Below, in pieces: positions 38,656 to 47,676 of a stretch of 64,000 nt of DNA. How positions within the stretch are numbered: position 1 is the first letter of the stretch; the number at the start of each line of letters is the position of its first letter. A program made the position numbers and the translations under genes. The notes beneath the pieces are model-generated. The model did not search any database. It saw nothing but the letters and a program-made list of their open reading frames with translations, and was not told where the DNA came from. This DNA comes from Gillisella vitis. GTDB taxonomy: Bacteria; Pseudomonadota; Alphaproteobacteria; Rhizobiales; Rhizobiaceae. The stretch lies in contig NZ_JACHLU010000012.1 of NCBI RefSeq assembly GCF_014204625.1, positions 95,907 through 159,906 of the forward strand, given 5' to 3'.

Positions 38656-39387
38656 ATGCCGATTATCACCTTCGCCAATACCAAGGGCGGTGCCGGAAAA
38701 ACCACGGCTGTGCTGCTGTTGGCCACTGAACTGGTGCGCCGTGGATACCGCGTGTCGGTGATCGATACCGATCCGCAACGGTGGATTTCGCGCTGGTTTG
38801 AAGGTGCGGAGCAAAGCACCGATTTGCGTGTCGCCACCTATGTGTCGGTCAACTCGCTGCAACGAACCATTGAGGCTTACCGCGATACGTCAGATTACGT
38901 GATTGTGGATCTGCCGGGGGCGCAATCACCGCTGCTGGCAACCGCCCTTGGCCTGTCCAACCACGTGCTCATTCCCATTCAGGGCAGCACCATGGATGCA
39001 CAGGGCGGCGCACAGGTGATCGAGCTTTTGCAATATCTCTACACCAAGGGCAATATTCGCATTCCTCATTCCGTGGTTCTGTCGCGCGTCAATTCGCTGG
39101 TGACAACGCGGGCGCTGAAGGCGGTAAAAACCTTGCTGGCCGAGAGGCATGTGCGGGTGCTGGACACGCCGATTATCGAGCGGGCAGCCTATCGTGACAT
39201 GTTTGAATATCGCACCAGCCTGCACCGGCTGGACCCGGAGCGCGTCAGCAATCTCGATAAAGCCGTGGCCAATGCCGAGCGCTATACCGATGAAGTGGAA
39301 GTGCTGGTTCCGGTTTTTAGAATGCCAGTGGCTGATAACATCGACCACCGGATGTCTGCACACAAATCTTTTCTGCGGATGGCGTAA
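38656..39387 (+). CDS. Orphan ParA/MinD-type ATPase (VirC1-like layout)
   Basis: A 243-residue deviant-Walker ATPase: ANTKGGAGKTTAVLLLA with the signature Lys, VIDTDPQRWISRW (Walker A'), VIVDLPGAQSP and IPIQGSTMDAQGG. Such proteins position DNA or complexes in the cell by ATP-dependent dimerisation. No parB or parS is visible, so it is not a normal partition pair. Length and layout recall VirC1 of Agrobacterium and its chromosomal relatives. Role unknown. Converges on rppH, three bases apart. Confidence 0.85.
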   Translation: MPIITFANTKGGAGKTTAVLLLATELVRRGYRVSVIDTDPQRWISRWFEGAEQSTDLRVATYVSVNSLQRTIEAYRDTSDYVIVDLPGAQSPLLATALGLSNHVLIPIQGSTMDAQGGAQVIELLQYLYTKGNIRIPHSVVLSRVNSLVTTRALKAVKTLLAERHVRVLDTPIIERAAYRDMFEYRTSLHRLDPERVSNLDKAVANAERYTDEVEVLVPVFRMPVADNIDHRMSAHKSFLRMA

Positions 39388-39390
39388 ATA

Positions 39391-39912
39391 TTACGCTGAC
39401 GCCAGATGTTGAAAGGCCGCCACCACCTGCTGATAGACACCACGCTTGAACGGCACGATCAGGTCAGGTAGCTCGCCCATCGGCTTCCACTGCCACGCGT
39501 CAAATTCGGCATGTTCCGTGGTTGGCGGCGGGTTGATCTGAATTTCGCTTTCATCGCCATCAAAGCGAAAGGCAAACCAGCGCTGGGTCTGACCACGATA
39601 TTTGCCCTTCAGGCCAATGCCAATCAGTTGCGGTGGCAGATCGTAATTGATCCATTGCGGCGCTTCGGCCAGAAGGGTTACGGTTTTCATGCCGGTCTCT
39701 TCGTAAAGCTCGCGGTAAGCTGCTTCCTTGGGGTCTTCGCCCGCATCAATGCCACCCTGCGGCATCTGCCAAAGCTGGGGCGAGCCATCATATTCCGAAT
39801 TGAGCAAGGGAATACGCCGCCCGGCCCACACCAGACCGGCCTGATTGAGCACCATAATGCCAACGCAGGGGCGATAGGGCAGGTCTTCCGCTTTGATGAC
39901 GTGTTGGGTCAT
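39391..39912 (-). CDS. rppH: RNA pyrophosphohydrolase
   Basis: A 173-residue Nudix hydrolase. [20 protein letters not shown] leads, and the full Nudix box (GX5EX7REUXEEXGU) starts at [26 protein letters not shown] and FDAWQW are RppH hallmarks. It removes pyrophosphate from mRNA 5' ends to trigger decay, and may hydrolyse dinucleoside polyphosphates. ATG 39912 ([11 protein letters not shown]) follows GAAGGACATC. Last in the envC-ctpA-deacetylase-rppH series. Confidence 0.94.
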   Translation of the reverse strand: MTQHVIKAEDLPYRPCVGIMVLNQAGLVWAGRRIPLLNSEYDGSPQLWQMPQGGIDAGEDPKEAAYRELYEETGMKTVTLLAEAPQWINYDLPPQLIGIGLKGKYRGQTQRWFAFRFDGDESEIQINPPPTTEHAEFDAWQWKPMGELPDLIVPFKRGVYQQVVAAFQHLASA

Positions 39913-39926
39913 GATGTCCTTCTTCT

Positions 39927-41102
39927 CTACTGTTGGTTTTCGAGGGCGAGTGCCGAGATGCCGACAATCTCGATACCACGGGATTTGGCCTCGCGCACCC
40001 ACTCGGCAATGGTGGTGACGCTCTCGTCAAAGGCAGAGGCAACGCCAATGGCGCTGCCATTGCGCCTGGCAATGCGCTCCAGCTCATCCAGCCGCTTCAC
40101 AATCGCCTGTTTCTGCAATTGATCATCCAGTTGCAGATCTGCCACCGAATAGGGCATGTTGATGGCTTTGGCGAATTTTCCGCTCAAGGATTGCGCCGAC
40201 GAGCCGTCATCGACAAACAGCAGACCGCGATCGGCAATATCACGAATGATCGGTTCCAGCGCATTGGCATCGGTGAGAAAACGTGCACCCATATAATTCA
40301 TAATGCCGGTATAATTGCTGATACTGGCCATGGCTTCATGCAATTGATGCAGGTTTTGCGCGCTCGTCTGCCCGGTCAGCAGCGTGCCGCGTCCGGGATC
40401 GTTTGCCGGATAACCAAGTGGTTCCAGCGGCATTTGCAGCAGGATTTCATGGCCACCGCGGCGTGCGTCCTGCATCCAGCGCTGCAAGCTGTTGCCGCTT
40501 GATGCAAAGGCCAGCGTTATCTCTTCCGGCAGCAGTTTGATGGCCTTTTGCGTGCCGGTCTGGCTCAGGCCCAAACCGCCCACAATAATGGCAATACGAG
40601 TGCCATGCGCACCCGACCACGGCCGCGCATATTGCTCGACAGGTCTCAGGCCATCCGGCCCCACCACAGGAATTTTCCCTTCCGGGCTATCCTCCAGCAG
40701 ATCGGGATTGGGCGTGGTCGCCATGCGCGGCTCCTGCCCGATGCGCGGTGTGCTGATCAGAACAGGCCCGCTACCCTCTCGGGAGGCGGGCGCATATTTG
40801 GTCACCACGGAGCCATCGTCCATGGTGCTGCGCTCAACAATGGCGCCAGAGGTGGGCGAGCGGGTTTCAAATGCCTGCACGGGCGCTGTGGATGCCAGCG
40901 TTTCAGTAGGCTTCACAGGTGCTTCCACACGTTGCGGTGCAGGCGTTGTAAGGGGCAAGGGTGTCAGGGCAGAGTAAAACGACAGCGCAACAATGGTCCC
41001 GATGCTGAACAGGCCAAGGCTTCGCCCTGCCGAAAGTCTGTACCGCTGAGAGCGCTGTTTTCTGCGGTTCTGGCCAAGCGGTGCATGGAGATCGTTGCCC
41101 AA
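39927..41102 (-). CDS. Divergent polysaccharide deacetylase family protein (YibQ-like)
   Basis: About 391 residues. A basic cytoplasmic head is followed by one membrane helix ([18 protein letters not shown]), a Pro/Thr-rich periplasmic linker, then a deacetylase-2 fold (about 185-385): [32 protein letters not shown] and LLFVDDGSS. It belongs to the YibQ group beside envC in many Gram-negatives; its substrate is not established, with peptidoglycan a guess. The start is weak: TTG 41102 gives [10 protein letters not shown] and has AAAGG seven bases upstream. Confidence 0.85.
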   Translation of the reverse strand: MGNDLHAPLGQNRRKQRSQRYRLSAGRSLGLFSIGTIVALSFYSALTPLPLTTPAPQRVEAPVKPTETLASTAPVQAFETRSPTSGAIVERSTMDDGSVVTKYAPASREGSGPVLISTPRIGQEPRMATTPNPDLLEDSPEGKIPVVGPDGLRPVEQYARPWSGAHGTRIAIIVGGLGLSQTGTQKAIKLLPEEITLAFASSGNSLQRWMQDARRGGHEILLQMPLEPLGYPANDPGRGTLLTGQTSAQNLHQLHEAMASISNYTGIMNYMGARFLTDANALEPIIRDIADRGLLFVDDGSSAQSLSGKFAKAINMPYSVADLQLDDQLQKQAIVKRLDELERIARRNGSAIGVASAFDESVTTIAEWVREAKSRGIEIVGISALALENQQ

Positions 41103-41202
41103 ATCACTGCCTTTCAGCGAATCAACAAAGCGGAGCACCTTGCGATATACAGCACGCCCAGCGCGCTCGCCATCCCTTCTCCGTTGCTGCCGTGAGCACA
41201 CA

Positions 41203-41434
41203 AGAAAAATGCCGATCCATTGGATCGGCATTCAGCTTGTTGAGAAACCTCTTGCTCGACGTCTCGTCATCCTCGGGCCTGTCCCGAGGATCTGCCGTCG
41301 CTGAATAAGCAATTGATTTTTATTGTGAAATTAACGTGCTTAGATGCTCGGCACAGGGCCGAGAATGACGTCGAGACGTTGGAAAGCTTTGTCAGCAGTC
41401 TGAATGCCGGTCCATCGGACCGGCATTTTCATCT
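41203..41434. repeat. Nested inverted-repeat element between ctpA and yibQ-like gene
   Basis: The gap of 341 bases is filled mostly by this structure. Outer copies, AATGCCGATCCA/TGGATCGGCATT (41208-41232) and AATGCCGGTCC/GGACCGGCATT (41403-41427), are hairpins and inverted copies of each other. Inside (41257-41378) lies a bipartite repeat: CCTCGGGCCTGTCCCGAGG at one end and CTCGGCACAGGGCCGAG at the other, with CGTCTCG/CGAGACG borders. The left hairpin followed by TTTTTC can terminate minus-strand transcripts from ctpA. Confidence 0.75.
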
Positions 41435-41443
41435 GTTTTACGA

Positions 41444-42778
41444 TTACTTCTTCTTGGTGTTTTCCAGCACAACCTTGGTTGGGTCCGGCGGGAAAGACGC
41501 ATCTGTCTTGGTACCACGCAGCAGGTCCAGCGCGTAGTTGAGCTGAACATCATCCTTTGGATCCGGCGGTACATAGGCCACGGAGCCAGAACCTTCTTCG
41601 GTTTCGCTCTGACCCTGAATATGGCCCGGCAGCGCCGATTCACCCTCGGTTTTCAGCTTGCCCTGAAGATCGGCAGGCAGCGGCTCTTCCACGGTAATGT
41701 CCGGATGAATGCCGGTACCCTGAATGGATTTGCCGGACGGGGTGTAATACAGCGCCGTCGTCAGACGCAGCGCGCCCTTGTCACCCATCGGAATGATGGT
41801 CTGCACAGACCCCTTGCCGAAGCTACGTGTGCCCAAAACCGTTGCCCGTTTCAGATCCTGAAGCGCACCGGCCACGATTTCCGAGGCGGAAGCAGAACCA
41901 CCGTTCACCAGCACAATCAAAGGCTTGCCATCGGTCAGATCGCCCGGCGTTGCATTAAAGCGGCGGGTATCTTCCGGATCGCGTGAGCGGGTGGAAACAA
42001 TCTCGCCCTTTTGCAGGAAGGCATCAGAGACGTAGATCGCCTGATCCAGCAAGCCGCCCGGATTGAGGCGCAAGTCCAGCACAAAGCCCTTCAGCTTGTC
42101 GTCTGGCACCTGCTTCCTGATTTTGACAATCGCTGCCTGCAAATCATCGAAAGTCTTTTCGGTAAACGAAATGACGCGCAGATAGCCGACATCACCATCC
42201 ACCCGCGACTTGACGGCGCGGATCGGAATCACTTCGCGGGTCACGGTCAGCTCGATGGGCTTATCAACGCCCTTGCGCAAAATGGTCAGTTTGATCGGGG
42301 TGTTGATTGCACCACGCATTTTCTCAACGGCATCGTTCAGCTTCATACCGCGAACCTGCTGGCCATTGATTTCAGAAATATAGTCGCCAGCCAGAATGCC
42401 AGCCTTGGCGCCGGGTGTGTCATCAATCGGGGTAATGACTTTGACCAGCTCATTTTCCATGGTCACTTCGATGCCGATACCACCGAATTCACCCTTGGTC
42501 TGGGTCTGCATGTCGGCGGCTTCTTCCGCGTTCATGTAGCTGGAATGGGGATCAAGCGACGAGAGCATACCGTTGATGGCAGCTTCAATCAGTTTCTTCT
42601 CATCAGGGGGCGTCACGTACTGGGCGCGGACACGCTCAAATACATCACCAAAAATCGCCAGTTCCTTATAGGTGGATGTGCCAGCCGCCTGCGCTGGAAC
42701 GCCTGCCGAATAAACAACGCTCATCGCGGTTGCGCCCATCAGCGCACCGACAAGCATTAGAGAAGCCCTACGTATCAT
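41444..42778 (-). CDS. ctpA: Carboxyl-terminal processing protease (S41)
   Basis: A 444-residue protease. It has a signal/anchor (MIRRASLMLVGALMGATAM), an N-domain with GMLSSLDPHSSYM, a PDZ domain (about 95-175; GEFGGIGIEV, AGILAGDYISEING), and the S41 core: GFVLDLRLNPGG, GSASASEIVAGAL with the nucleophile Ser, and GTRSFGKGSVQ with the Lys. It processes periplasmic proteins, in other bacteria cell-wall hydrolases. The start ATG 42778 overlaps the envC 3' end by 11 bases, so the two are coupled. Confidence 0.96.
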   Translation of the reverse strand: MIRRASLMLVGALMGATAMSVVYSAGVPAQAAGTSTYKELAIFGDVFERVRAQYVTPPDEKKLIEAAINGMLSSLDPHSSYMNAEEAADMQTQTKGEFGGIGIEVTMENELVKVITPIDDTPGAKAGILAGDYISEINGQQVRGMKLNDAVEKMRGAINTPIKLTILRKGVDKPIELTVTREVIPIRAVKSRVDGDVGYLRVISFTEKTFDDLQAAIVKIRKQVPDDKLKGFVLDLRLNPGGLLDQAIYVSDAFLQKGEIVSTRSRDPEDTRRFNATPGDLTDGKPLIVLVNGGSASASEIVAGALQDLKRATVLGTRSFGKGSVQTIIPMGDKGALRLTTALYYTPSGKSIQGTGIHPDITVEEPLPADLQGKLKTEGESALPGHIQGQSETEEGSGSVAYVPPDPKDDVQLNYALDLLRGTKTDASFPPDPTKVVLENTKKK

Positions 42779-44201
42779 TGCGTACCTTTCCGGCGTCCTT
42801 CGCCCACCATGGTCGGGAATCAACCGAGTTGCCGTCTTTTCTGAATTCTATGTAAAGCGTTGGGCGATCTGTTTCCAGCGAGAAAGCAGCTGCACTCGCA
42901 ACTCTCTTGTCTCCCATAGCACCAATCGGTTCACCAGACAGCACGAATTGGCCGGCGTGAACATTCACGCCCTCCATTCCGGACAAAACTATGTGATACC
43001 CACTGCCTGGATTAAGGATGATCATTTTCCCATAACTGCGAAACTGTCCTGCATAAACCACCGTGCCGTCGGCGGGTGCCGTCACCACTGCTGCTGGCGT
43101 GGTTGCGATAACAATGCCTTTGGCATCATGTCCGGTGCCATCGGGATCGCCAAATGTCCGCAGGACATCGCCAGCAGCTGGCAAATCCAGCTTTGCTTTC
43201 AGCTCATCAAAAGCAAATGCAGGCGCAATACGGTTTTTATCGGGCGGAGAATTTTCAGCATTGCTCAGCGCCTGGGCGCGCTGCTCATCGGTCATTTGTG
43301 CCCGCCTTTGATCTTCCAGCCTGGCCTGCTGTGTCGCGGTGCGCACCGAGGAAACCTCGCTTTCCAGCGATACAATCAAGCCCTGAAGCGAGGCCGATTT
43401 TTGCGCAAGCTCTTGTGAGTGCTGCAATTCGCTTTGCAATTGCGCAGTATTTCGCTCGCTCAGCCGGGCATTTTCATCGAGCAGCAGCGCCATGCGGCGT
43501 TCTTCTTCCTGTCGGCTTTGCAGGCTGGCCACCATTTGCTCGCGTTCGGACTGGCTGGCCTTTTGCAGATTGGCCAATTCCTGCAAATCTCGCGCCAGCT
43601 TTTCGGTTTCCTTGCGCATACCGGGCACCACGGCACCCAGCAGAATGGCGGTGCGCACAGCCCCCAAAGCATCCTCAGGCTTGACCAGAAGCGCAGGTGG
43701 TGGATTGCGCCCCATGCGCTCAAGCGCCCCCAGCACTTCGGCCAGCATGCCACGCCGCGCATGGAGTGATTTGCGAATGACATCTTCGCGGACGCCGTAG
43801 GTCGCCAGCTTTCGCTCACTATCGGCAATTTTCTGCTCTACGTCCTTGCGGCGACTTGCCGAATCAATCAGTGCCTGCCGCAAGGAGGATGAGCTTTTGT
43901 CCAGCACCACAATGCTCTGGCGCAATTGCTCGGCCTTTTCGGAGGATAATTTGATGGATTGCGACAGATCCTGCAATTCTTTCGAGACATCATCGCGCTT
44001 GGCCTTGAGGGCTGCGGCCTGATCATCGCTTGATGCTGGGCCTGATGCCGGAGCGGCTTCAGATACCTGGCCTGCGGGTGTCGCAGCAGGCGCAGGTTCC
44101 TGCGCAAATGCAGGGCAAAGACCGAAAAGACATAGAGGAATCGCGGCACTGAGCGACACCGCCGATTGCGCCAGACGCCTGCCCGCGATTTTCCACACCA
44201 T
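42768..44201 (-). CDS. envC: Murein hydrolase activator EnvC
   Basis: A 477-residue periplasmic protein. It has a signal peptide (cleaved near CPAFAQEP), a Pro/Ala-rich stretch, a long coiled coil (about 60-310), and a C-terminal LytM/M23 fold (about 350-465; PADGTVVYAGQFRSYGKMIILNPG, HAGQFVLSGEPIGAMG, YIEFRKDG). The metal HxxxD/HxH set looks incomplete (YHIV in place of HxH), as in activators rather than peptidases. It would recruit and activate amidases for cell separation. ATG 44201; a GTG precedes it. Elsewhere in rhizobia it follows rlmH. Confidence 0.93.
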   Translation of the reverse strand: MVWKIAGRRLAQSAVSLSAAIPLCLFGLCPAFAQEPAPAATPAGQVSEAAPASGPASSDDQAAALKAKRDDVSKELQDLSQSIKLSSEKAEQLRQSIVVLDKSSSSLRQALIDSASRRKDVEQKIADSERKLATYGVREDVIRKSLHARRGMLAEVLGALERMGRNPPPALLVKPEDALGAVRTAILLGAVVPGMRKETEKLARDLQELANLQKASQSEREQMVASLQSRQEEERRMALLLDENARLSERNTAQLQSELQHSQELAQKSASLQGLIVSLESEVSSVRTATQQARLEDQRRAQMTDEQRAQALSNAENSPPDKNRIAPAFAFDELKAKLDLPAAGDVLRTFGDPDGTGHDAKGIVIATTPAAVVTAPADGTVVYAGQFRSYGKMIILNPGSGYHIVLSGMEGVNVHAGQFVLSGEPIGAMGDKRVASAAAFSLETDRPTLYIEFRKDGNSVDSRPWWAKDAGKVRNDT

Positions 44202-44283
44202 CACTATTTTCAGATCGCCTTCGCCATTTCGTCATAATCTAGCTGATTTGTGCTGCATGGAAAAGTCTGTCTTTACAGCTCGT

Positions 44284-44335
44284 CAAAAACAATTCGGCTG
44301 ACCTGCTGCCCTTTTTCAGAGCGGCAGGTCAGCCG
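44284..44335 (-). terminator. Terminator after the small secreted protein gene
   Basis: Twelve-base perfect arms CGGCTGACCTGC (44295-44306) and GCAGGTCAGCCG (44324-44335) with a 17-base loop, followed on the minus strand by AATTGTTTTT. It separates the small gene from envC. Confidence 0.85.
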
Positions 44336-44371
44336 GATATAATCGTGTTGCGAGAGATGTCTCTCGGCCGA

Positions 44372-44587
44372 TCAGCGGCAAATGCGCTTTTCAGTCACCA
44401 CTTTCTTGCCGTGGTGCCAGCGAACCGACTTTTTCGTCACGCAATGCTTCTGTGGTGCACGGTGCATTTGATGCGATGGACCACGGTGATCATCGTTACG
44501 GACCACAACGGATTGCGCCTGAGCAGGAACAATGTTGGCAGTCAGGGTTGTCAGTGCAAAGGCTGAGGCGAGAAAAAACGTTTTCAT
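44372..44587 (-). CDS. Small secreted basic protein
   Basis: A 71-residue protein with a clear signal peptide (MKTFFLASAFALTTLTANIVPAQA) and a mature part of about 46 residues rich in His, Lys and Arg, with two Cys (HCVTKK and RICR) that could form a disulphide. I do not recognise a named family; small exported proteins of this sort are frequent in rhizobia. It has its own A/T-rich upstream region (44590-44700) and its own terminator, so it is probably a single transcript. Possibly a metal-binding or envelope stress protein, by composition only. Confidence 0.75.
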   Translation of the reverse strand: MKTFFLASAFALTTLTANIVPAQAQSVVVRNDDHRGPSHQMHRAPQKHCVTKKSVRWHHGKKVVTEKRICR

Positions 44588-44698
44588 GGTGGTCCTTCAT
44601 CAAGGTTTATGGCAGTTTCGAAGCGATAAACGCCGATCAAGGCAAAAAGTTGCAGTATCTTGTATATTTATTACATCCTACAACATTTCAGGGTTATC

Positions 44699-44938
44699 TT
44701 AAAAATCAATGGCACGGCCATTGATTTCCCAATCGCCAAACCGGGCAGGGTCTGCGCCACCACGACCGCCGATCTCGGGGGCGGTTTCTTCCGTTTTTTC
44801 TGCCTTTCGGCGCATCTCGGCCTCAGCCAGAGCGCGCTGTGCGGCGGGCGACAGCGCTTTGGCGGCGGGTGGATTTTCAACACTCATCTGGTGTTCGCTA
44901 CCTTGCCGGTCGTTTTGCTCTTCACTCATCGTCGGCAT
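44699..44938 (-). CDS. DUF1674 protein, SDHAF4-like succinate dehydrogenase assembly factor
   Basis: Up to 79 residues. The C-terminal GGRGGADPARFGDWEINGRAIDF-type segment is the DUF1674/SDHAF4 signature (Gly-rich, then R-x-GDWE and final DF). In mitochondria and relatives it helps mature the flavinylated succinate dehydrogenase subunit; here this is by family only. The start may be 44938 or an internal ATG (MSEEQNDRQ at 44929, or MSVENPP). Divergent from htpX, with a palindromic repeat between. Confidence 0.85.
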   Translation of the reverse strand: MPTMSEEQNDRQGSEHQMSVENPPAAKALSPAAQRALAEAEMRRKAEKTEETAPEIGGRGGADPARFGDWEINGRAIDF

Positions 44939-44981
44939 TTATCCTGTAGAGATTGAAACACGGGTTTTGATCTTTACATTT

Positions 44982-45028
44982 ACAGCATCGGGCCGAAAAG
45001 TGAATCGGTTTTCGGATGTTCCCGATGC
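44982..45028. repeat. Palindromic intergenic repeat, second GGxCCGAAAAGTG copy
   Basis: GCATCGGGCCGAAAAGTG is followed by AATCGGTTTTCGGATG and CCCGATGC. The CCGAAAA/TTTTCGG hairpin is enclosed by GCATCGGG/CCCGATGC. It is the same family as the repeat at 23880-23920, beside htpX here. Confidence 0.75.
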
Positions 45029-45073
45029 GCAGGCAGACTTTAATCCCGCAGTATCACGATTTGGAGAACGATC

Positions 45074-46126
45074 ATGAATATCATGCGCACAGCCATGCTT
45101 CTGGCCTTCATGACCGCCCTTTTCATGGGGGTTGGTTTTCTGATTGGTGGCCAGAGCGGCATGATGATTGCGTTGGTGGTTGCGGCGGGCATGAATTTCT
45201 TTTCCTACTGGAATTCGGACCGCATGGTGCTGGCGGCCTATCACGCGCAGGAGGTGGATGAGCGCAATGCACCGGAATTCTACGCCATTGTGCGGGATCT
45301 GACCCGCAATGCGGGCCTGCCCATGCCAAAAGTCTATATTTTTGACAACCCGCAGCCCAATGCGTTTGCCACCGGGCGCAATCCGCAAAATGCGGCGGTT
45401 GCCGCCTCCACCGGCTTGCTGCGGGCTTTGACACCGCAGGAGGTTGCAGGTGTCATGGCGCATGAGCTGGCGCATGTGGAGCACCGCGATACCCTGACCA
45501 TGACCATCACCGCCACTTTGGCCGGTGCCATCTCCATGCTCGGCAATTTTGCCTTTTTCTTTGGTGGGCGGCGCGACGAAAACGGCAATGGTGGCAGCAT
45601 GATTGGTGCGCTGGTGGCGATGATTGTCGCCCCTTTTGCCGCCATGCTGGTGCAAATGGCCATCAGCCGCACGCGCGAATATGCAGCCGATCGGCGCGGT
45701 GCTGAAATCTGCGGCAATCCCCTGTGGCTGGCCTCGGCGCTTGCCAAAATTGCTGGCGCACATCAGCCCAATTATGATGCTGAACGCAATCCGGCAACGG
45801 CCCATATGTTCATCATCAATCCCTTGTCGGGCCAGAAGATGGACAATCTGTTCTCAACCCATCCCGATACCAGCAATCGGATTGCCGAGCTGCAAGCCCA
45901 GGCCAATGCCATGGGGAAGAATGGCATGGGTACCACCCCGCAGACACGTCGTGCGCCGCAAGCGGCAACAGTGCAGCATGGGCCTTGGGGTGCAGGTGGT
46001 GCTGGGCAGGCTGCCCAGTCGACGAATGACCCCTGGGGTGTTAAGGGAAGCGCAAAGACGCGCTCCGTGCCGACCATCGGGCGAGGGCGAAAGACAGATG
46101 AACCCCCGAAGGGACCGTGGAATTGA
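45074..46126 (+). CDS. htpX: Membrane zinc metalloprotease HtpX
   Basis: A 350-residue M48B protease. Two N-terminal membrane helices (about 5-50) are followed by [13 protein letters not shown] with the HExxH zinc site, two more hydrophobic segments, and [15 protein letters not shown] with the third zinc Glu. The tail after about 285 is a Gly/Pro/Gln-rich extension, longer than in E. coli HtpX. It degrades misfolded inner-membrane proteins. Its 3' end overlaps rsmB by ten bases. Confidence 0.96.
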   Translation: MNIMRTAMLLAFMTALFMGVGFLIGGQSGMMIALVVAAGMNFFSYWNSDRMVLAAYHAQEVDERNAPEFYAIVRDLTRNAGLPMPKVYIFDNPQPNAFATGRNPQNAAVAASTGLLRALTPQEVAGVMAHELAHVEHRDTLTMTITATLAGAISMLGNFAFFFGGRRDENGNGGSMIGALVAMIVAPFAAMLVQMAISRTREYAADRRGAEICGNPLWLASALAKIAGAHQPNYDAERNPATAHMFIINPLSGQKMDNLFSTHPDTSNRIAELQAQANAMGKNGMGTTPQTRRAPQAATVQHGPWGAGGAGQAAQSTNDPWGVKGSAKTRSVPTIGRGRKTDEPPKGPWN

Positions 46127-47523
46127 ACGAGAAAAGCGGCAAAAGCAGCGGTAAAAGCAATGGCCAGAAGCCCCAGATGAACCACAGGCCACGCGGGCCG
46201 GTGTATGAGAACAAGCCGGGGCTTGAGGCGCGGCTGGCCGCCAGCCGCCTTCTGGCCGCTGTGATTGATCGCAAGACCTCGCTGGACGGCATGATGGATG
46301 GGGACCATGGCAATCCGGCCTATACCGCATTGTCGGAAGCGGATCGCGCACTGGTGCGGGCCATTCTCAACACATCCTTGCGGTTTTTGCCCCGTATTGA
46401 GGCGATGCTGGCTCTGTTGCTGGATACGCCCCTGCCCGATGGCGCGCGCGCGCTGCATCATTCGCTGATCATTGCGAGCGCCCAGATGCTCTATCTGGAT
46501 GTGCCGGACCATTCGGCCGTTGATCTTGCTGTTGAGCAGGCCAACCGTGATCCGCGCAATCGCCGCTTTGCCAAGGTGGTCAATGCCGTGTTGCGGCGTC
46601 TTGGCCGCCAAAAGCAGGCGTTGCTGGATGAAACGGCCGATGTGGTCTGCATCCCCGGCTGGTTCTTTGACCGGCTGGTGGCCGTTTATGGTGCAGAGGA
46701 AGCGCGGCACATTGCCGACGCCCAGATGACACCGGCTGCGATTGACCTGACGGTCAAGGCCGATGCTGCGCTCTGGGCAGAGCGGTTAAACGGCTGTGTT
46801 TTGCCAACGGGCAGTGTGCGGCTTGGCAGTTTTGCCGGTGGTGTTGCCGCCCTTGAAGGGTTTGAGGATGGCGCGTGGTGGGTGCAGGATGCCGCCGCTG
46901 CCCTGCCTGTGAAGATGTTTGGCGATATTGTCGGCAAACGTGCCGTGGATCTGTGCGCCGCTCCCGGCGGCAAGACTGCCCAGCTTTTGCTGGCCGGTGC
47001 CAAAGTGACGGCAGTGGAGCAATCTGCCAATCGTCTGAAGCGGCTGGATGGAAATTTGCAACGCCTGGGCTTTGAGGCAGAGCTGGTTCAATCCGACCTG
47101 ATGGAATTCAAACCGGACACCCTGTTTGACATTGTGTTGCTGGATGCGCCGTGCTCATCCACCGGCACCACCCGCCGCCACCCGGATGTGCTCTACACCA
47201 AGGGTCCGCAGGACATTACCAAGCTGGCAGGCGTGCAGGAAAAGCTGCTGCGCCACGCCATGACATTGGTGGCTCCCGGCGGCTCGATTGTGTTTTCCAA
47301 TTGCTCGCTGGATCCGCTGGAAGGCGAAGCGGTGATTATCAGCGTGCTGGCCGATCATCCCGATTTTCAGCGGGTGCCGGTGACACCAGAGCAATGGCCC
47401 GGACTGGAAGCTGCCATCACCCCGCTTGGCGAATTTCGCACCACACCGGCGATGTTATCCGTGCCAGATGGCTTTTCCAGCGGGCTGGATGGCTTTTATG
47501 CCTGCCATTTGCAGCGAATTTAA
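46117..47523 (+). CDS. rsmB: 16S rRNA (cytosine967-C5)-methyltransferase family
   Basis: A 468-residue protein. After a basic tail, a NusB-like RNA-binding domain (about 38-165) with [12 protein letters not shown] is followed by a RsmB/NOP2 methyltransferase: [13 protein letters not shown] (SAM), [16 protein letters not shown] (motif IV Cys) and [11 protein letters not shown] (motif VI Cys). It puts m5C on 16S rRNA. The start GTG 46117 overlaps htpX and has GAAGGGA upstream. An htpX-rsmB pairing is usual in rhizobia. Confidence 0.93.
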   Translation: MELNEKSGKSSGKSNGQKPQMNHRPRGPVYENKPGLEARLAASRLLAAVIDRKTSLDGMMDGDHGNPAYTALSEADRALVRAILNTSLRFLPRIEAMLALLLDTPLPDGARALHHSLIIASAQMLYLDVPDHSAVDLAVEQANRDPRNRRFAKVVNAVLRRLGRQKQALLDETADVVCIPGWFFDRLVAVYGAEEARHIADAQMTPAAIDLTVKADAALWAERLNGCVLPTGSVRLGSFAGGVAALEGFEDGAWWVQDAAAALPVKMFGDIVGKRAVDLCAAPGGKTAQLLLAGAKVTAVEQSANRLKRLDGNLQRLGFEAELVQSDLMEFKPDTLFDIVLLDAPCSSTGTTRRHPDVLYTKGPQDITKLAGVQEKLLRHAMTLVAPGGSIVFSNCSLDPLEGEAVIISVLADHPDFQRVPVTPEQWPGLEAAITPLGEFRTTPAMLSVPDGFSSGLDGFYACHLQRI

Positions 47524-47579
47524 AGAAATTTTTACGAAATTAGGCGCGTCATAACCGAACGTCCTTCGATAACAGCAAA

Positions 47580-47601
47580 CCGATGACGATATTGTCATCG
47601 G
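47580..47601. promoter_or_regulatory. Palindrome between rsmB and heparinase-like gene
   Basis: CCGATGAC-GATATT-GTCATCGG: perfect eight-base arms, no T-run after it, so more like an operator or RNA-stability hairpin than a terminator. Confidence 0.4.
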
Positions 47602-47676
47602 CGCGCTGTCGTATCTCTCATCAATGGACGGGATGTGTTGCACCCCATGAAGGGCCTGCACGGAACGGAATGTTGA

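Noticed and set aside
44640..44700. TTGTATAT near 44658 as a HutC operator
   Set aside because: Only one half of the palindrome matches, and it lies in an A/T-rich promoter-like region before a small gene unrelated to histidine.
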